Origin: Cucumis sativus
Lineage: Eukaryota > Streptophyta > Magnoliopsida > Cucurbitales > Cucurbitaceae
Reading direction: 5' to 3'
Assembly: GCF_000004075.3 (NCBI RefSeq)
Contig: NC_026657.2
Coordinates: 1,736,001-1,800,000 of the forward strand
DNA: 64,000 nucleotides
Shown here: positions 1 through 14,304 of the stretch, one piece after another
How the letters are laid out: every line of letters starts with the position of its first letter
Position numbering within the stretch: the stretch's first letter is position 1
Program-made: the position numbers and the translations under genes
The notes under the pieces: generated by a model
Databases searched by the model: none
The model's input: only the letters and a program-made list of their open reading frames with translations
What the model was told of the DNA's origin: nothing

Positions 1-572
1 TTTCTTCAAAAATAGAAAATCTACCACGAAAAGTCAAAACTGCTAAACTATGAACAATGTTGTCCTCTTCAATAATAATTTTATAAAAGTGAAACATTTA
101 CCAAATAAGCAAAAAAAAAAAAAAAATCGAAACCTTCTCAAGAAAGAAAAATAAAAAATAAACCTGAAATTAGTAAAAGGTTTCATGACTTAGACCAAAT
201 TTGATTCTACATTTTATGATATAGTGTTTGATGAAAGTGTTAGTAATGTATTGTACATCTTTGTAAGATCATTGAAAATACAACTTCACCATCAACATAA
301 ATTGTAAACTTAGCTCAACTTCACGTCAATACACAGTGGTTTTAAGTTCAAATTTGTAATATTTATATTTTGCATATCAATTTTGGAAAGAATATTTTAA
401 ATTAAGTTCAAATTTTTAGAATTTCAACAAAAGAAAAAGGTAATATAGCAATTTCGTAAGAACAGCTCTGCCCTGTGTAATCTCAGCGGCTGCCCCGCCG
501 TACGCCGGTGCCGGTGTTGACATAGCGTCGTCCCTCACACTAACCGTCGCCAGGAAGAAGAGAATCGAACCA
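1..572. other. AT-rich 5' flank of the methyltransferase gene
   Basis: No gene is seen here. The first 420 bases are AT-rich spacer. From about 450 the sequence becomes GC-richer and probably holds the promoter and 5' leader of the gene starting at 573. A minus-strand reading frame over 416-766 is an antisense shadow of that gene. Confidence 0.5.
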
Positions 573-1943
573 ATGGCGCTTGACGTGCATATGTTTGAAG
601 CTTTAAACCCTTCTCGTTTCATAACATTCTCTTTCCCCAATCCATGTAACTCGCGTTCTTCTCTCCGGATCGCCGTCCTTGATTCGCCGATCCGACTCAC
701 TGATTCTCCTTCCGTCGCCGCCATGTTCGTTCCCCCGGGCCTTGAAACCGACTGGATTTTTTCCACGGAATCTGGACACTATCACCTTCTATTCGATTCC
801 CCTGGAATTTCGCGCTTGATTCTAGTCGGAGATCAAGAACCGGTGACTGGCCATGATTCTCTTCCAATCTACAATCGTCAGGATTCGGCTTCGACCTGGA
901 GTCGACTAGTGGTGAGTTTACAGCCACTTCTTCTTGCTTTATTCCCAAAATCATGTTTCAAAAATGGAATACCTGAAGTTCCGATTCTTAGTTTCGTCGA
1001 TAACGTTATACGTAGGGTAGTTTTAGAGAGATGCATCGGTTCTTCCGTTGGTGAATTTCTGGTTGAGAATGTAGAAATCGAGAGAGAATCATTCGAAACT
1101 AGGGAATTTAGGAGACGATTGAGGTTCAAAAGGATGCCGAACTTGATTCAAACAGAAATTCGTCTAATTCCTGAGGATAATCTTAATCTAGATGGCGTTG
1201 AAATTCAAAACATCCAGTTCAAACCAGATACTAGGGTTTTGGTTCATCCTTACTTACCTCCAATGGTCGCAAGCCTTTCATTGATTGCGTCCTCCATTGA
1301 CAAACAGATTCAAACTGGCCATAGACCGAAAGCCCTGTGTGTTGGAGTTGGTGGTGGAGCTCTACTCTCCTTCCTTGCAACCCATTTAGATTTTGAAGTT
1401 ATGGGTGTAGAAATGGACGTGGAGGTTCTCAGAGTTGCACAACAGTATTTTGGATTGGTAGAGAATGAATTTCTTCACATCTCCATTGGAGATGCTACTG
1501 AATTTCTTCAATATGCTTCTAAATCAGTCAAGAAACAGAAGAGTGAATCGCTTGGTGTTCACATGTCTTCTTTGTATGATGTAATCATGTTTGATTTGGA
1601 TTCAAGTGATGCTCGAAACGGCATGAGTTCACCGCCACTGGAGTTTGTTCGGAGAGATGTTCTTTTGAGTGCTAGATCAGTTCTTTCTGAACATGGGATT
1701 CTTATAGTGAATGTGATTCCTCTTGATAAATTCTTCTTTGATACATTGGTCCATGAATTCAGATCAATTTTTGATGATTTGTTTCAGATAGATGTTGATA
1801 ATGGTGAAAACTTTGTTGTCATTGCTTCTGTTTGTTCAATCAAGTCTTTTCCTAATGTTACAAAGGAAGAGATTAACAGCTTTTCATCTAGATTGAGATT
1901 ATTCCTCCCAGGAGCATACATGGACTCCATAAAAAGGATATGA
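573..1943 (+). CDS. METTL13-like SAM-dependent methyltransferase (spermidine-synthase-like fold)
   Basis: Single uninterrupted exon of 456 residues. The C-terminal half carries a Rossmann methyltransferase core: a glycine-rich motif I (VGVGGG, residues 257-262), an acidic SAM-ribose loop (GVEMD, around 278-282), an IGDATEFL segment and a DVIMFDLDSSD strand. The arrangement, including a YLPPMVASL stretch just before the core, resembles the C-terminal domain of animal METTL13, which methylates the N-terminus of translation factor eEF1A. The N-terminal 200 residues look like the non-catalytic lead-in of the same family. The protein is about half the length of full two-domain METTL13, so it is probably a one-domain plant relative. 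Its substrate is not known and a role on eEF1A is inference only. The ATG at 573 lies in a good plant context (caATGGCG) and is the first in frame. Confidence 0.85.
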   Translation: MALDVHMFEALNPSRFITFSFPNPCNSRSSLRIAVLDSPIRLTDSPSVAAMFVPPGLETDWIFSTESGHYHLLFDSPGISRLILVGDQEPVTGHDSLPIYNRQDSASTWSRLVVSLQPLLLALFPKSCFKNGIPEVPILSFVDNVIRRVVLERCIGSSVGEFLVENVEIERESFETREFRRRLRFKRMPNLIQTEIRLIPEDNLNLDGVEIQNIQFKPDTRVLVHPYLPPMVASLSLIASSIDKQIQTGHRPKALCVGVGGGALLSFLATHLDFEVMGVEMDVEVLRVAQQYFGLVENEFLHISIGDATEFLQYASKSVKKQKSESLGVHMSSLYDVIMFDLDSSDARNGMSSPPLEFVRRDVLLSARSVLSEHGILIVNVIPLDKFFFDTLVHEFRSIFDDLFQIDVDNGENFVVIASVCSIKSFPNVTKEEINSFSSRLRLFLPGAYMDSIKRI

Positions 1944-4904
1944 ATTTTCTTGAGAATTGTATCATTCTGAAGAGATGGGTTTTGATCCTTGGATAATGGC
2001 TTTCAAACCTAGAGCTTAGAACTGATTGCTGGCTTGAAGAAACGATTTTACTTGAGACCCCATTCATGAAGAGTTTGGGTTTTTTCTGTACGGACTTTGG
2101 ATGACCTTGATTTCAGATTTGTAATGGTGCTTTGCTCGAGGTTTTGAAACTAATGAGGTATGATCCCCTGTCGTTGTCGATACACACGAAGAGGACGTTA
2201 ATTTTCCATACTTCACCCTGCTCCCAAGGGTTTAGAGTGGGGAGCGTGAGTGAGAGAGAGCAAGGAGGAGTGACAACGCCAGGAATGTGAAAAGAATAAC
2301 TCTTAGCCTGTGAAAGTACTATTGTATTACATTAGTCGAACATGAGAGCAGTAAAGGACCGTAATTCTATATGGATGATTAACACACTCCTAGTGCATTC
2401 TACGTACTTCATATGATTGCGATATTAAGGTCATCCATACAAGAAGACCCTAAGAGTCTTCAAGCTATGATAGAGGTTAGACCTTCCTCACCCTCCTTTG
2501 GTTAAGGGATGATGGTTTATTTCAATGCCTTGTGGGTTCTGTGATTATTTTGTTCATATAACCCAACTTTAGATGATTAACAGTGTGATTTTTTAATAAA
2601 TAAATACATTACTCTACGGTTAGCATTTGAGGAGGCTGCAGAGTTTGTTTGTGTCATCTGGGTTATCATTTGTTTTGTTAGGGTTTTCAGAATGAAACAT
2701 TTAAAAGAATTTTCCAAAGTGAAAACAGAGTTGGTGGGCCAAATGAAAACTTCTAAAATGGAGGTTCTTCAAGGTTTGGACGTTGGAGTATAAAACTTGT
2801 ACACTAACATCCCCTCCCCAAATAAATAAATAAATAACGAAGAACTTGTACAACTTTGAGTGCTATGAGGGATTGTGGATGCAAATCTACATCTCAATTT
2901 GTTCTCCTTTTTCGTTATAAAAATAGTTAATGTACCATCTATTGAAACTAAATATCACAAGATTCTTATAACTATTATTTTATTTAGTTGGGTTAACATT
3001 GAGCTTATTCAACTACTATTAAACTTTGAGGTTAGAAGTTTGGTTCTTTCCTTATCAAAAAAGAAATTGTTTAAAATGTTTTTTTTTTAAAGTTGTGGTG
3101 GAGATTTCAAACATACATCCAAACAAATCCAAAATGAAAAAAAGTAACCGTAAATAACCTTAATATATGATATATATCAAAATTTTAATAATGTGTTTAT
3201 TATAGCCTTTACCATATTTCAACTTTTTAAAAAAATTGTTGTTTAAAAAAACTATTTGAATCACTTCCTAAAGTTGAAAGATTGAAAGAACCAATTATAT
3301 ACATTTACCAAAAACAAAAGAAGGAGTCACTTCCATACTATGATTTTACAAAGTAAATTTGATGATCATTTATTGAATTGTTTTAAACATATTAGGATGA
3401 GAATGTTTTGATGCAAAAACAATTTTTCCTTTAGAATTTGCAACCCAATGTTATAAGACGGGAAGAGAGACTATAGTCATACTCATCAAGAACGTAAAAC
3501 AAAACAACATTTTATTCTTAGTTTCCAAGAGAAACAAATTCATTTTCATTTCCTTGTAACGATCATTCTCTTTGAGAGTACGGCCACTCATTTCAAATGC
3601 AATTCTCTATATCAAATGAGAATGTAAAGCTTCTAGCATAAGGTTATCGAGAGTTACCCCAAGTAGGACTAAAACCACGCTTGCGAGCCCAAGCTCAATA
3701 TAGAAGAACATGCATTCTAAAAGGAAAAAGTCAATTCCTTGGATTCTAGGCTAAAAAGTAGAGTTGGTAAATATATATCAATCGTTTGGTGAGACGCATA
3801 GGTTGAGAGGAAAGATGTTATAAATAACCTTATTTGTTGACTCCAAAGGGGATGAGTAAATACTTTTCAAAGAAGAGTCCTAATCTTACTTCGATCTCCT
3901 GTGTCTAACTTAACTATACACTCCTAAACTAACTTACGCATCGAGTTTCATGCAAGATAGCTGGAAAGGCAAGAGTGGACTAAGATAAGCAAATTGAAGG
4001 TCCAAGTTTATGAAAGGTCCACGATGACAATAAACACATGAAAACTAGAGTGCCAACAAACATTATTAGACAGTTGAAAAATAGAAAAAAATATATATAT
4101 ACCCAAAGTGGGAAATAATGGCATTGGTTCTGAAATGAAGTTTAAAGTATTTAGGTTTGTTTTTACACATCTCTGTTATCTCTCTTTCAATTCCCTCGCT
4201 CATTTTCCTTTTGATTTCATTAAATGGGAAAAGAAAAGAAGAAAGTTTGAAGGGATAAGAACCAATGGCCTCCACATAAAGATCTAATGGTTAGCCTAAC
4301 AATTACATGGCCACAGCTCAGCTTTGTAGTCTCTTCTACAATAAAAGACTAAACTATCAAAATCAAAGTTTGGAGTTTTCCCAATCCAAGTTTCTGCCTT
4401 CCTTTGCAATTCAATTGGCCAACACAATTAGAATCTTTTGGTCTCCATCTATCATATTCACCCTCTCTCATTTTATGAGTTATTACATTAAAAATAAAGA
4501 AAGAAAAAGCCTTAAAATCACTTCACCACCTCAAGAGAGGAATGGCTAGCCTTGTTAGTAAGTCTATGTTTGGTGGTTCATAATAAGATAGGCTTTTAAC
4601 ATAACGTATAGTAAAAAAATTCAGGTTCGATTTGAGCATTTTGGACTCAATTTGTAATACAAAACTCATTATGTTTCAACAATTTTCAATCAAATCATCT
4701 TTTCATTGTTTTCACACTTTACGATCTCATTTCTGTTTCATTTTCGATTGCGTAAACACTCTTTTGATTTTTAATAATCTTGATTACATTTCAGCTCTCC
4801 AAACGATCCCTAAATTTCTTGCATAAGAGAGAAATGAGCAAAGGAAAAATTCATAGTTGTATGTGAATATAATGAAAGTCTTTTTTTTTTTTTTTTGTCA
4901 ATTC

Positions 4905-4975
4905 GAATATAGCTCAATAGATAAAGACATTAACTGCAATCTCAATTCTCAAAAGTCAGTATTTTGGTTCTTATC
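4905..4975 (+). repeat. Degenerate tRNA-derived (SINE-like) relic
   Basis: The sequence reads like a decayed tRNA-related promoter: TATAGCTCAATAGATAAAG resembles a Pol III A box, and about 50 bases later AAAGTCAGTATTTTGGTTCT resembles a weak B box. Similar pieces occur at 30860-30928, 41910-41990 (minus) and more weakly at 47614-47670. No target-site duplication was identified and a poly-T run precedes the element. Recognised by pattern only. Confidence 0.3.
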
Positions 4976-7087
4976 CTACAATTATTAAATAGAATGATAA
5001 AAGAAATTTTCAACTTGTTTGAGAATGGCGTTAAAAGATTGTTCCAATTATCATAGAACTTATCCAAACATTACTTGGACTCCAAGGCTTGAGAATTCTT
5101 TGAAACTTTTAAGCTAAAGTATTATCATTTGGTCCCTTATGTTGTAAAACCCTAAACTTATTCTATGTTAAGTGAATGCCCTAAGCATGTGATCCTAACA
5201 TACATTTTATTAATTGAGCTATTCACGATGTTTCTAATTTAGGCTAACTTACATTACACAAATAAAAGACCCTCTTAAGAGAATAATATATATTTTTTAA
5301 AATGACAACGTTCCCAATAATTCTTTATATAACGTAGCCTATAATAAGTTGGGCATGTGCCCACAAAACGAAATGCCACCCACCTCACACGACCTAGCCT
5401 ATAATGGTTCGATACATAAGAAACAGACCCATTGAATATGTACTCAACTGACAATTAGTTACCATTCTAAACAATTTTGTATCATCATCTCACATTATAC
5501 TTAATTTTTAAAAAAAACTTCACACACATATATTAGGGAACAAAGTAACACAATTAACCCTAAACTTGAAAAAGGTTGAACCTTGGGGCTGCATTTCCTT
5601 GAAACCCTATCTATTTTTAAGAAAAATCATACAAAAAAAGCAAAATGATGAAGATATGTTGTTAAAGATATGATTTTGATCTCTTCACCACATTGTACAC
5701 ATTGCCCAATAATATTACCATTTCTTTGGAACCAATTATTATTAAGCAAAGTTTGAAAATTTGATGAGTCCTACATCATTGGGACACTTGGGGGGATTTT
5801 TCATGATTTTATTTTAAGAAAGAAAATTATGTATTAATATTAGAACACTTGAAACCAAAGAAATGAAAGAGAACTCTTTGTTTTGAGCCACATGTGTGTG
5901 TGTACATATAGCCTAAAGATGCTTTATTTCTAACTCTTTCTTATCCTAATGAAATCAACACCATTAAAACTTTCAATATTTTCAAAGGATTTTTTCTATC
6001 CACACATAATAGAGTTGTGTGAAAAAAATGAAACATAGTCCACAAAATCACTTTCTTTGTGGGGTTTCTTGTGGTTTTGGCCAAGCAAATTGCTTAATTG
6101 AGGAAGAGATATAGTTTAGCTTTTGAGAGTTTCATTTGTTCTTTTTGCCTTTTTGTTGGTCTACCAAAAGAGGAAAAAAATAACCCAAAAGTGAAGCAAA
6201 AAGTAAGATATTTTAGTCATCTAGACCTCATAGAGCTTTGGCTACAAAAAAAACTAGATTTGTTTGGTAACTATTACGTCTTTTGTTTTGGTTTTTAAAA
6301 ACTAAGTCTATTTTCTCCCCTTATCTTACAACGGTTTGCATCTTTCTTGAGTACGTAGCAAGAGTTGAAATCCTTAAATACATAACAAGAGTTGAATTGT
6401 TAACTAAATTCTAAAAACAAAAACTAAGTTTCTAATTTTTTTTCTTCACAAGATGGAGATGAAATGAGTGTTTGTAGGCTCAATTTTTTAAAATAAAATA
6501 GAAAACCAAACCAAATAGTTACTGCATGGGGTCTTAAAGCAGAGCAAGTTTAGTTCATAGGTATTGATCCCAAAGAAATATCTAAGAGATTTTAGGACTT
6601 TGAAGATATTTTCTCTCTAAAATGAGTCAGTTTTTGTAGCTAATTATTTCAAGTGTAAACAGAATAATCTTGAAGAAACTGAATTGAAACAGCATTATAC
6701 CCTTCTGAGAATTTTTACATTATGTAAGTTGACAAATAGTGGAAAGAGAAATATTTGTAGAAGTAGAACATTTTTTTGAACTTGGTTTTGGTATTTTGAA
6801 TGTTTTGACTTGCGTTTGCATTGATAGATATGATTGAAATGAAGGATGCATATTGGTAATGAATTGGGTTGATTTGGAATGGGTCGGTTGAACATTCTAT
6901 TAAGAAGCTCGATCTCGAAGAATGTTTCGGGATTTCGAGCTCTACCATTCGAATAAAATGGAAGTAAATGGCGCGTAATATTGAAAAAGACTTTGAAATG
7001 GTAAAGCCAACAAGTTTTGATTTTATGTACTTTTTCCTTCTGAATGTGAGCCCACAGCCATTGCTGTCAGCTTCAAAGTTGAAAAGT

Positions 7088-7096
7088 GTATAAACT
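7088..7096 (+). promoter_or_regulatory. Candidate TATA box for the beta-amylase gene
   Basis: A TATAAAC-like element lies roughly 95 bases upstream of the ATG at 7185, followed by a pyrimidine-rich leader. Spacing fits a plant core promoter with a leader of about 65 bases. A second AT-rich candidate (CATAAATAT) lies nearer the ATG. Confidence 0.35.
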
Positions 7097-7184
7097 TTTT
7101 GAGAGATCTTTGTTCATAAATATGCAGCCTACTCTTCATACATTTCTCTACCTTCTCTTTGTTTTCAAGATATTCTAAGAAAAA

Positions 7185-9475
<2,291 letters not shown>

Positions 9476-10103
9476 ATATGAAACAAGAACATAGTTATGA
9501 TAGTGTGTTATAATTTTTTAAAGAAAAGGAGAAAAAGAAAAAGAGAATAGGAAAGTCAAAACTCTTATAATATTTTTACCCTCATACTTTTATTTGTAAT
9601 GAGGTGATCTTTATACTTCCAAAATTGTAATTATTGAGTCCCTCAGTAAAACAGTTGGATGAAGAAGGGATCTCTATATAGATAATATAGGTAAGTGAAT
9701 GAAGTGGAAAAATCTGCAAGATCCAAAATCATATGTTGTTCAATAATGTTCAAATTCATGAGTTGTAAATTACAATGGAGTTCATTAGTTAAGTTATAGT
9801 CCAACATTACTTGAGAGGGAAGGACTTTTGGGAAAGATCATGGGGAGGTTTGGAAAGGGAGATTTCCAAGAACGTTTCAAGCCATTTTGTCTATTTTCGT
9901 TCAACATTATCATAAATATTACCTTACTTATTACTTTACTTTCTACCTTTTAGGAATATCACTCTTTTTAGTCAATTGTTTTAATGACTAATTTCGATGC
10001 ATCTTCATCAATTGATATCGAGACTAAAACAAAATTTTAACTTTTTTATTTGATACATCAAAGTCATAAACCTTTTTAGACTTGAATTCAGAATAAAATC
10101 AAA

Positions 10104-10137
10104 ACTCGCTACTCAACCTAACTCGCTACTCAACCTA
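10104..10137. repeat. 17-bp perfect tandem duplication
   Basis: The unit ACTCGCTACTCAACCTA occurs twice head to tail (10104-10120 and 10121-10137) with no mismatch. Confidence 0.85.
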
Positions 10138-10212
10138 ATCTCTTCTAAACTAATATTACACAATTTTAATGGAAATTTTTGTACCGATCTTGATATCAAT
10201 CCGACAAAGATC

Positions 10213-10286
10213 TTTGTAACCTTCAAAGTACCAGAGAGAAAGGGAACTATTTGTAACCTTCAAAGTACCAAAGAGAAAGGGAAATA
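10213..10286. repeat. 37-bp imperfect tandem duplication
   Basis: A unit starting TTTGTAACCTTCAAAGTACC and containing AGAGAAAGGGAA is repeated with period 37 (10213-10249 and 10250-10286) with two or three mismatches. Confidence 0.8.
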
Positions 10287-10734
10287 CCATTATAGTATAA
10301 TGGAAGAAGACTCTTCCTTTAAAATGTAACTTATCATACTTGTTACTAAACTATTGTTTAAGTAACTTCAATTTTGGCAGCCATGAATATAACGAAGTTA
10401 AGAATATTGTTATGTCTCTTCCCTTTTCGTTGTCGTTCGGAGAAGAGAGATCGAGAAAGTACAAATTGCAAGAATGATATATTATATGATATTTAGACCA
10501 GATTTATTACACCTTCACAAAAATCTATTCTTGACAAACAGAGAGTAACAAGAAGGAAAAAACAATTGTACAGCTTTCTCTCTAATAATTTAAGATTTAC
10601 ATATTCAAACATTTAGAATAAAATGTGCTAAAAGGGATGAATTTTTGGGAATTGCAAAAGGTCAAAACTTTCATACTTCATTCTGAAGAATGTAATATTC
10701 TCAGTCAGTAACTAAAGTGAAGTTTTTTCAAAGA

Positions 10735-13700
10735 TCAAACCTTTCCTTGTTGTCTAACCACGACATGCTTTTGATCAACAAATTTTGGGGATAACACGAA
10801 ACCATGAGAATGATTTTTACTGCTACTAGAGCTTGTTTTCTCTTCCGTCATTAGTAGCGCTTTCTGTAAACTTTCAACTACTTCTGTCATTGCTGGCCGA
10901 CTCATCGCATTTTTGTTCAGGCAACGGTCTGCCAACTTTGCAACTTCCCGGGCGGAAGACAAGGAATACTGGTTTCGGAGTCGAGGATCAATTAACATGG
11001 TGAACATACTACTGTCAACCGGAAATTGTCTCACCCACTGAAGAAGTTTCTGCTCTCCCATGGGACGGTTTCTGTCTAAAGCTCGTCTACCCGTGAGAAG
11101 TTCATATAAAACCACACCGAAACTCCATACATCGCATTGGCTCTTTAGACGACCTGTCTCAACGTATTCGGGAGCAGCATATCCATGTGTTCCAACCACC
11201 TGATAAACAAAAAGGGAAAAAAATAGGTATTTGAGATTTGATCGTAACAATAAATGTGCAACCTAATCTTGGAAAAGGCACAATCTAGGGGAAAGAGGCA
11301 TATAGTTTACTCCCGTCACCATGATATATTTTATACAAGTTGCATAATGTACAAACTATGAGCAACTAAGCTACTATACGTACTGCTGTAGAAACGTGTG
11401 AGTGATCACCACTTGGTCCTTCTCTAGCAAGACCAAAGTCTGAGAGTTTAGGCTTGAAGTTCTGGTCCAATAGCACATTCGAAGATTTAAAATCCCGATA
11501 TATCACCTATGAAAATACACATGAAAAAATGATCTCAACAAATTTATATACATCCTAAAAATTAATAGTAACATTGGAATATTTTGAATGTCTTATCAAG
11601 GTTCAAAGAAGTGCACTATACACTAGTTAGTAATGGAGCCGTTTTGTATTTTGAAATATTTTTTCTAATAAAATTATTCTCCTCTACCCCGTAGACGTAG
11701 CTAACACACTGTTAGTGAACCATGTATATCTATGTGTCAATCTTTTCTATTCTTTTATAGTTTTTGTATTCTTTACTTATCGATTTCATAACAAATAAAC
11801 AAGAAAGTGTTCTCTACATGTCCTGTCCTAATTATTTTCTTAAAATTGGTGTGTCGTACCCATGCTTCTTAGACTAACGGTAAGGGTATTTTAGTTGTGT
11901 TTTCCTTTTTTTTCTTTTCTTAAGTTTAAGGGTAATTTTGAAACTTTTAAAAATTTAGGAGTCTTTCTAAGCACAGATATAGATACGTTGACACTAAGGG
12001 GTTTTTTCTATTATTAAAATAATAGCCAATTGGTGTACTAATTTTAAGTTATATTAAATTAGATTTTTAAAAAGTGGGGAAAATTGGAGGGGTACAAAAA
12101 AAAAGAGCAAAGACGGGTGATGATGAGTGGTGGTCAGGCAACAAGCGCAAGCATAGGGCAGACGACAATGGTGAACTTCATTTTCTATAATTACTTAATA
12201 ATTTTATGAACATGTTTCTTATTGATGCCAGTTGGGTGTTCGTTTATTTAATTTTTTGTAAGCACCTTGGCCGAGGGAGGATCTTGCCTTCCTCTTTTGT
12301 TACTCTTATTTTGTTGGTCATAGAATGGTTTCCTACAGAAATGGCACCCAATTATAATATATAAGTCAATATTAGACAAGGATTTTTGGTTTGTAGTTTT
12401 TTATCATAGTTTACTGACTGTTTCCTATGTTTAGAGTTTTTCACCCTTTAGACTGCATTTTTTAAATCAGAGCAAAATTTCAAAACAAAAACAAAAATTT
12501 GGTAGCTTAGAGGAAAAAAGTTGTTCATAAACAAACATAATTTTTTCAAAATAATGAACCAAAAACAGAAACATTCTTAAACAAGGGCGGGCTCCAAGTT
12601 CTCTGTGAACTAGGGGTTAAAATTCCTTTTACTAGGTTTCTAAAGGAATTCACTGTTAGGAACCAAGGTAGTATGAGATGTCTTTGTCCCACATTGGCTA
12701 GAAAGGGAAGACCAATGTGGTACTTAAGTGCCCTGGCTCTCCCACCCCAATAGTTGGCTTTTGGGGTGTGGTTCTCCAAGGTGCTTAAGTTCCTAACGTT
12801 GTCCAATTCAATCTGAATGTGGATTATATAATTGTAATGAGATGCTCAAGGGAACTTGGTTCTTGTTGTCCACTCACCAAAACTACATCACCTAAAAAGT
12901 TTACTAACACACGACATCAACACCTGAAGTAAGCAAGCAAGAAATTTTACCAATGCAACATTTAAGCTCTGAAGTTATGAGATCAACTGAAATTTGAAAC
13001 AGTCAACTAACAAAAACTAATGCATCTAAATTGTGGTACCTGAGCTTCTAATCCTCCATGTAGATAAGCCAAGCCCTCAGCTGCACCAATGATAATCTCT
13101 AATCTTTGCTTCCATGGAAGAGTCGGCGACATTCTTTGGAAAAGATGGTGTTCCAAGCTCTTGTTTGGGAGAAACTCGTAGACTAAAAGCCTTTGAATCC
13201 CTCTCTCACCATTTTCAGCTGCGTAACCCAGAAGTTTAACTAGATTTGGATGACTAACTACACTAAGAAATTGAACTTCTGCAAGCCATTCTTTATGACC
13301 CTACACAACAGAAGAACTCGGCCATAAGAAACACTACTACACAAACAGACAGGAAAAAAGTTCAACTCATGTTGTTTAGATGTAATCTAATTACCTTTAG
13401 TACAAACTATAAATTTCAATTTATTTTTTCAATAGAAACAATGGCTTCCATTGCGGGAAAAAGAATGAAAAAAAAAAATACAAGGAAAATAAAAAGCCAA
13501 ACCCACAAGACTAAAAAATTTAATGTTAAACAGAATCTGTTGGATGGTACATTTTCTTTTTAAGTTATTTTCAACTGTTTTCACAATGTCCCTTGATTTG
13601 AGAACAAAAAGACCACCCATAAGCGATATGCATAAATCCAGACACACAAATGTACTAAATAAATAAATAACAAACAAACAAACAAAGACTAGCACAAATC

Positions 13701-14304
13701 CAGGAATGGATCTAACATGAGATTAAAGAGAAAGTCAGCTAGCTTTCAGTTTCATTATTTAGATTAATGTGTTGATTACAGAATATTATATACAAGCAGA
13801 TAATTAAAATATTGATAAACATTTATATATGATTAATGACATTGCCTATAAAATATTGAATCCCCAGGTCCACTCCAAGCATCCAGAAAAAAGATGTGTA
13901 TCAAGGGAATTTAGAATGATATGAGAGAGAAAAACAGAGAAAGAAGGCCATACCTGCAAGCTATGCTGATTGAGTTTTTTAATGGCAACCACAACAGGTT
14001 CGCCATTGGGAGTTATGGGTTTAATTCTTCCTTTATACACAGACCCAAAACCACCCTCCCCAATCTTCAACATCCTGCTAAAGCCATTTGTTGCATCAAC
14101 AAGCTCATGGAGAGAGAAAGCCCTCAAATTTTGCTCCTTCTCTTTGTACAATTCAGGAATACTCCTTGAAGGTAATGAATTGGATGGTCTGAAACCATGT
14201 TCCTTGGCTGATTTGTTGGATTTTTCTCCTTGGTTTAACTCTGGAGCAGATTTTGATATTCCTTTGGACTTTGATTTTCCCTTGGGATAAAAGAAACACT
14301 TCAT
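10735..14304 (-). CDS. Receptor-like cytoplasmic kinase, RLCK subfamily VII-4 (PBL19/PBL20-like)
   Basis: Four exons read on the minus strand: 14304-13954, 13300-13040, 11506-11384 and 11199-10735. All joins keep frame and give 399 residues. The N-terminus MKCFFYP has a Cys at position 3 (possible palmitoylation) followed by a basic stretch, consistent with plasma-membrane association. The kinase domain is complete: P-loop [12 protein letters not shown] (81-92), the Lys of VAIKK (Lys109), catalytic loop YRDFKSSN (Asp209), DFG (Asp227), activation segment through [10 protein letters not shown] (248-257), and subdomains to near 340. The Ser-rich tail is probably disordered. The [22 protein letters not shown] segment before the kinase is typical of the PBL19/PBL20 branch, which in Arabidopsis acts downstream of chitin and other immune receptors. 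Orthology beyond RLCK-VII is inference. Intron 2 (11507-13039) is long and contains LTR-like relics. Confidence 0.92.
11675..11770 (+). repeat. Relic of an LTR, R/U5-like segment (copy A)
   Basis: A stretch containing GTAGACGTAGCTAACACACT and then GTTAGTGAACCATGTATAT matches, with mismatches, the segment at 25820-25880. The general pattern (GTGGACGTAG...GAACCACGTAAAT) is common in the R/U5 part of plant Copia LTRs. It lies inside intron 2 of the kinase gene. Boundaries and family are uncertain. Confidence 0.4.
12654..12798. mobile_element. Short element with terminal inverted ends (solo-LTR- or MITE-like)
   Basis: The segment starts TGTTAGGAAC and ends GTTCCTAAC(G), so its ends form an inverted repeat of nine to ten bases. 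Inside are TCCCACATTGG and its near-inverse CCAATGTGG around GCTAGAAAGGGAAGA, then a G/C-rich stretch. The TGTTAGGA end and the TCCCACATTGG block are common in small plant LTRs and TRIM elements. I see no clear target-site duplication. It sits in kinase intron 2. Confidence 0.5.

Larger units (their letters stand above)
1944..7184. other. Long intergenic spacer
   Basis: About 5.2 kb without a supportable gene. The first few hundred bases are probably the 3' UTR of the methyltransferase. The rest is AT-rich with short chance reading frames, an AATA microsatellite near 2818-2836, a poly-T run at 4881-4896 and a degenerate tRNA-like piece at about 4905-4975. The stretch 3440-4020 is less AT-rich and could be decayed mobile-element DNA, but I recognise no domain in it. 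Confidence 0.5.
9476..10734. other. Intergenic region between convergent genes
   Basis: The beta-amylase gene (plus) and the kinase gene (minus) end toward each other here, so the region holds both 3' UTRs. In the middle are two short direct tandem duplications, listed separately. No gene is seen. Confidence 0.5.

Noticed and set aside
5350-5363. Near-palindrome TGGGCATGTGCCCA
   Set aside because: Could be a TCP-like site, but there is no nearby gene start and a chance match is likely.
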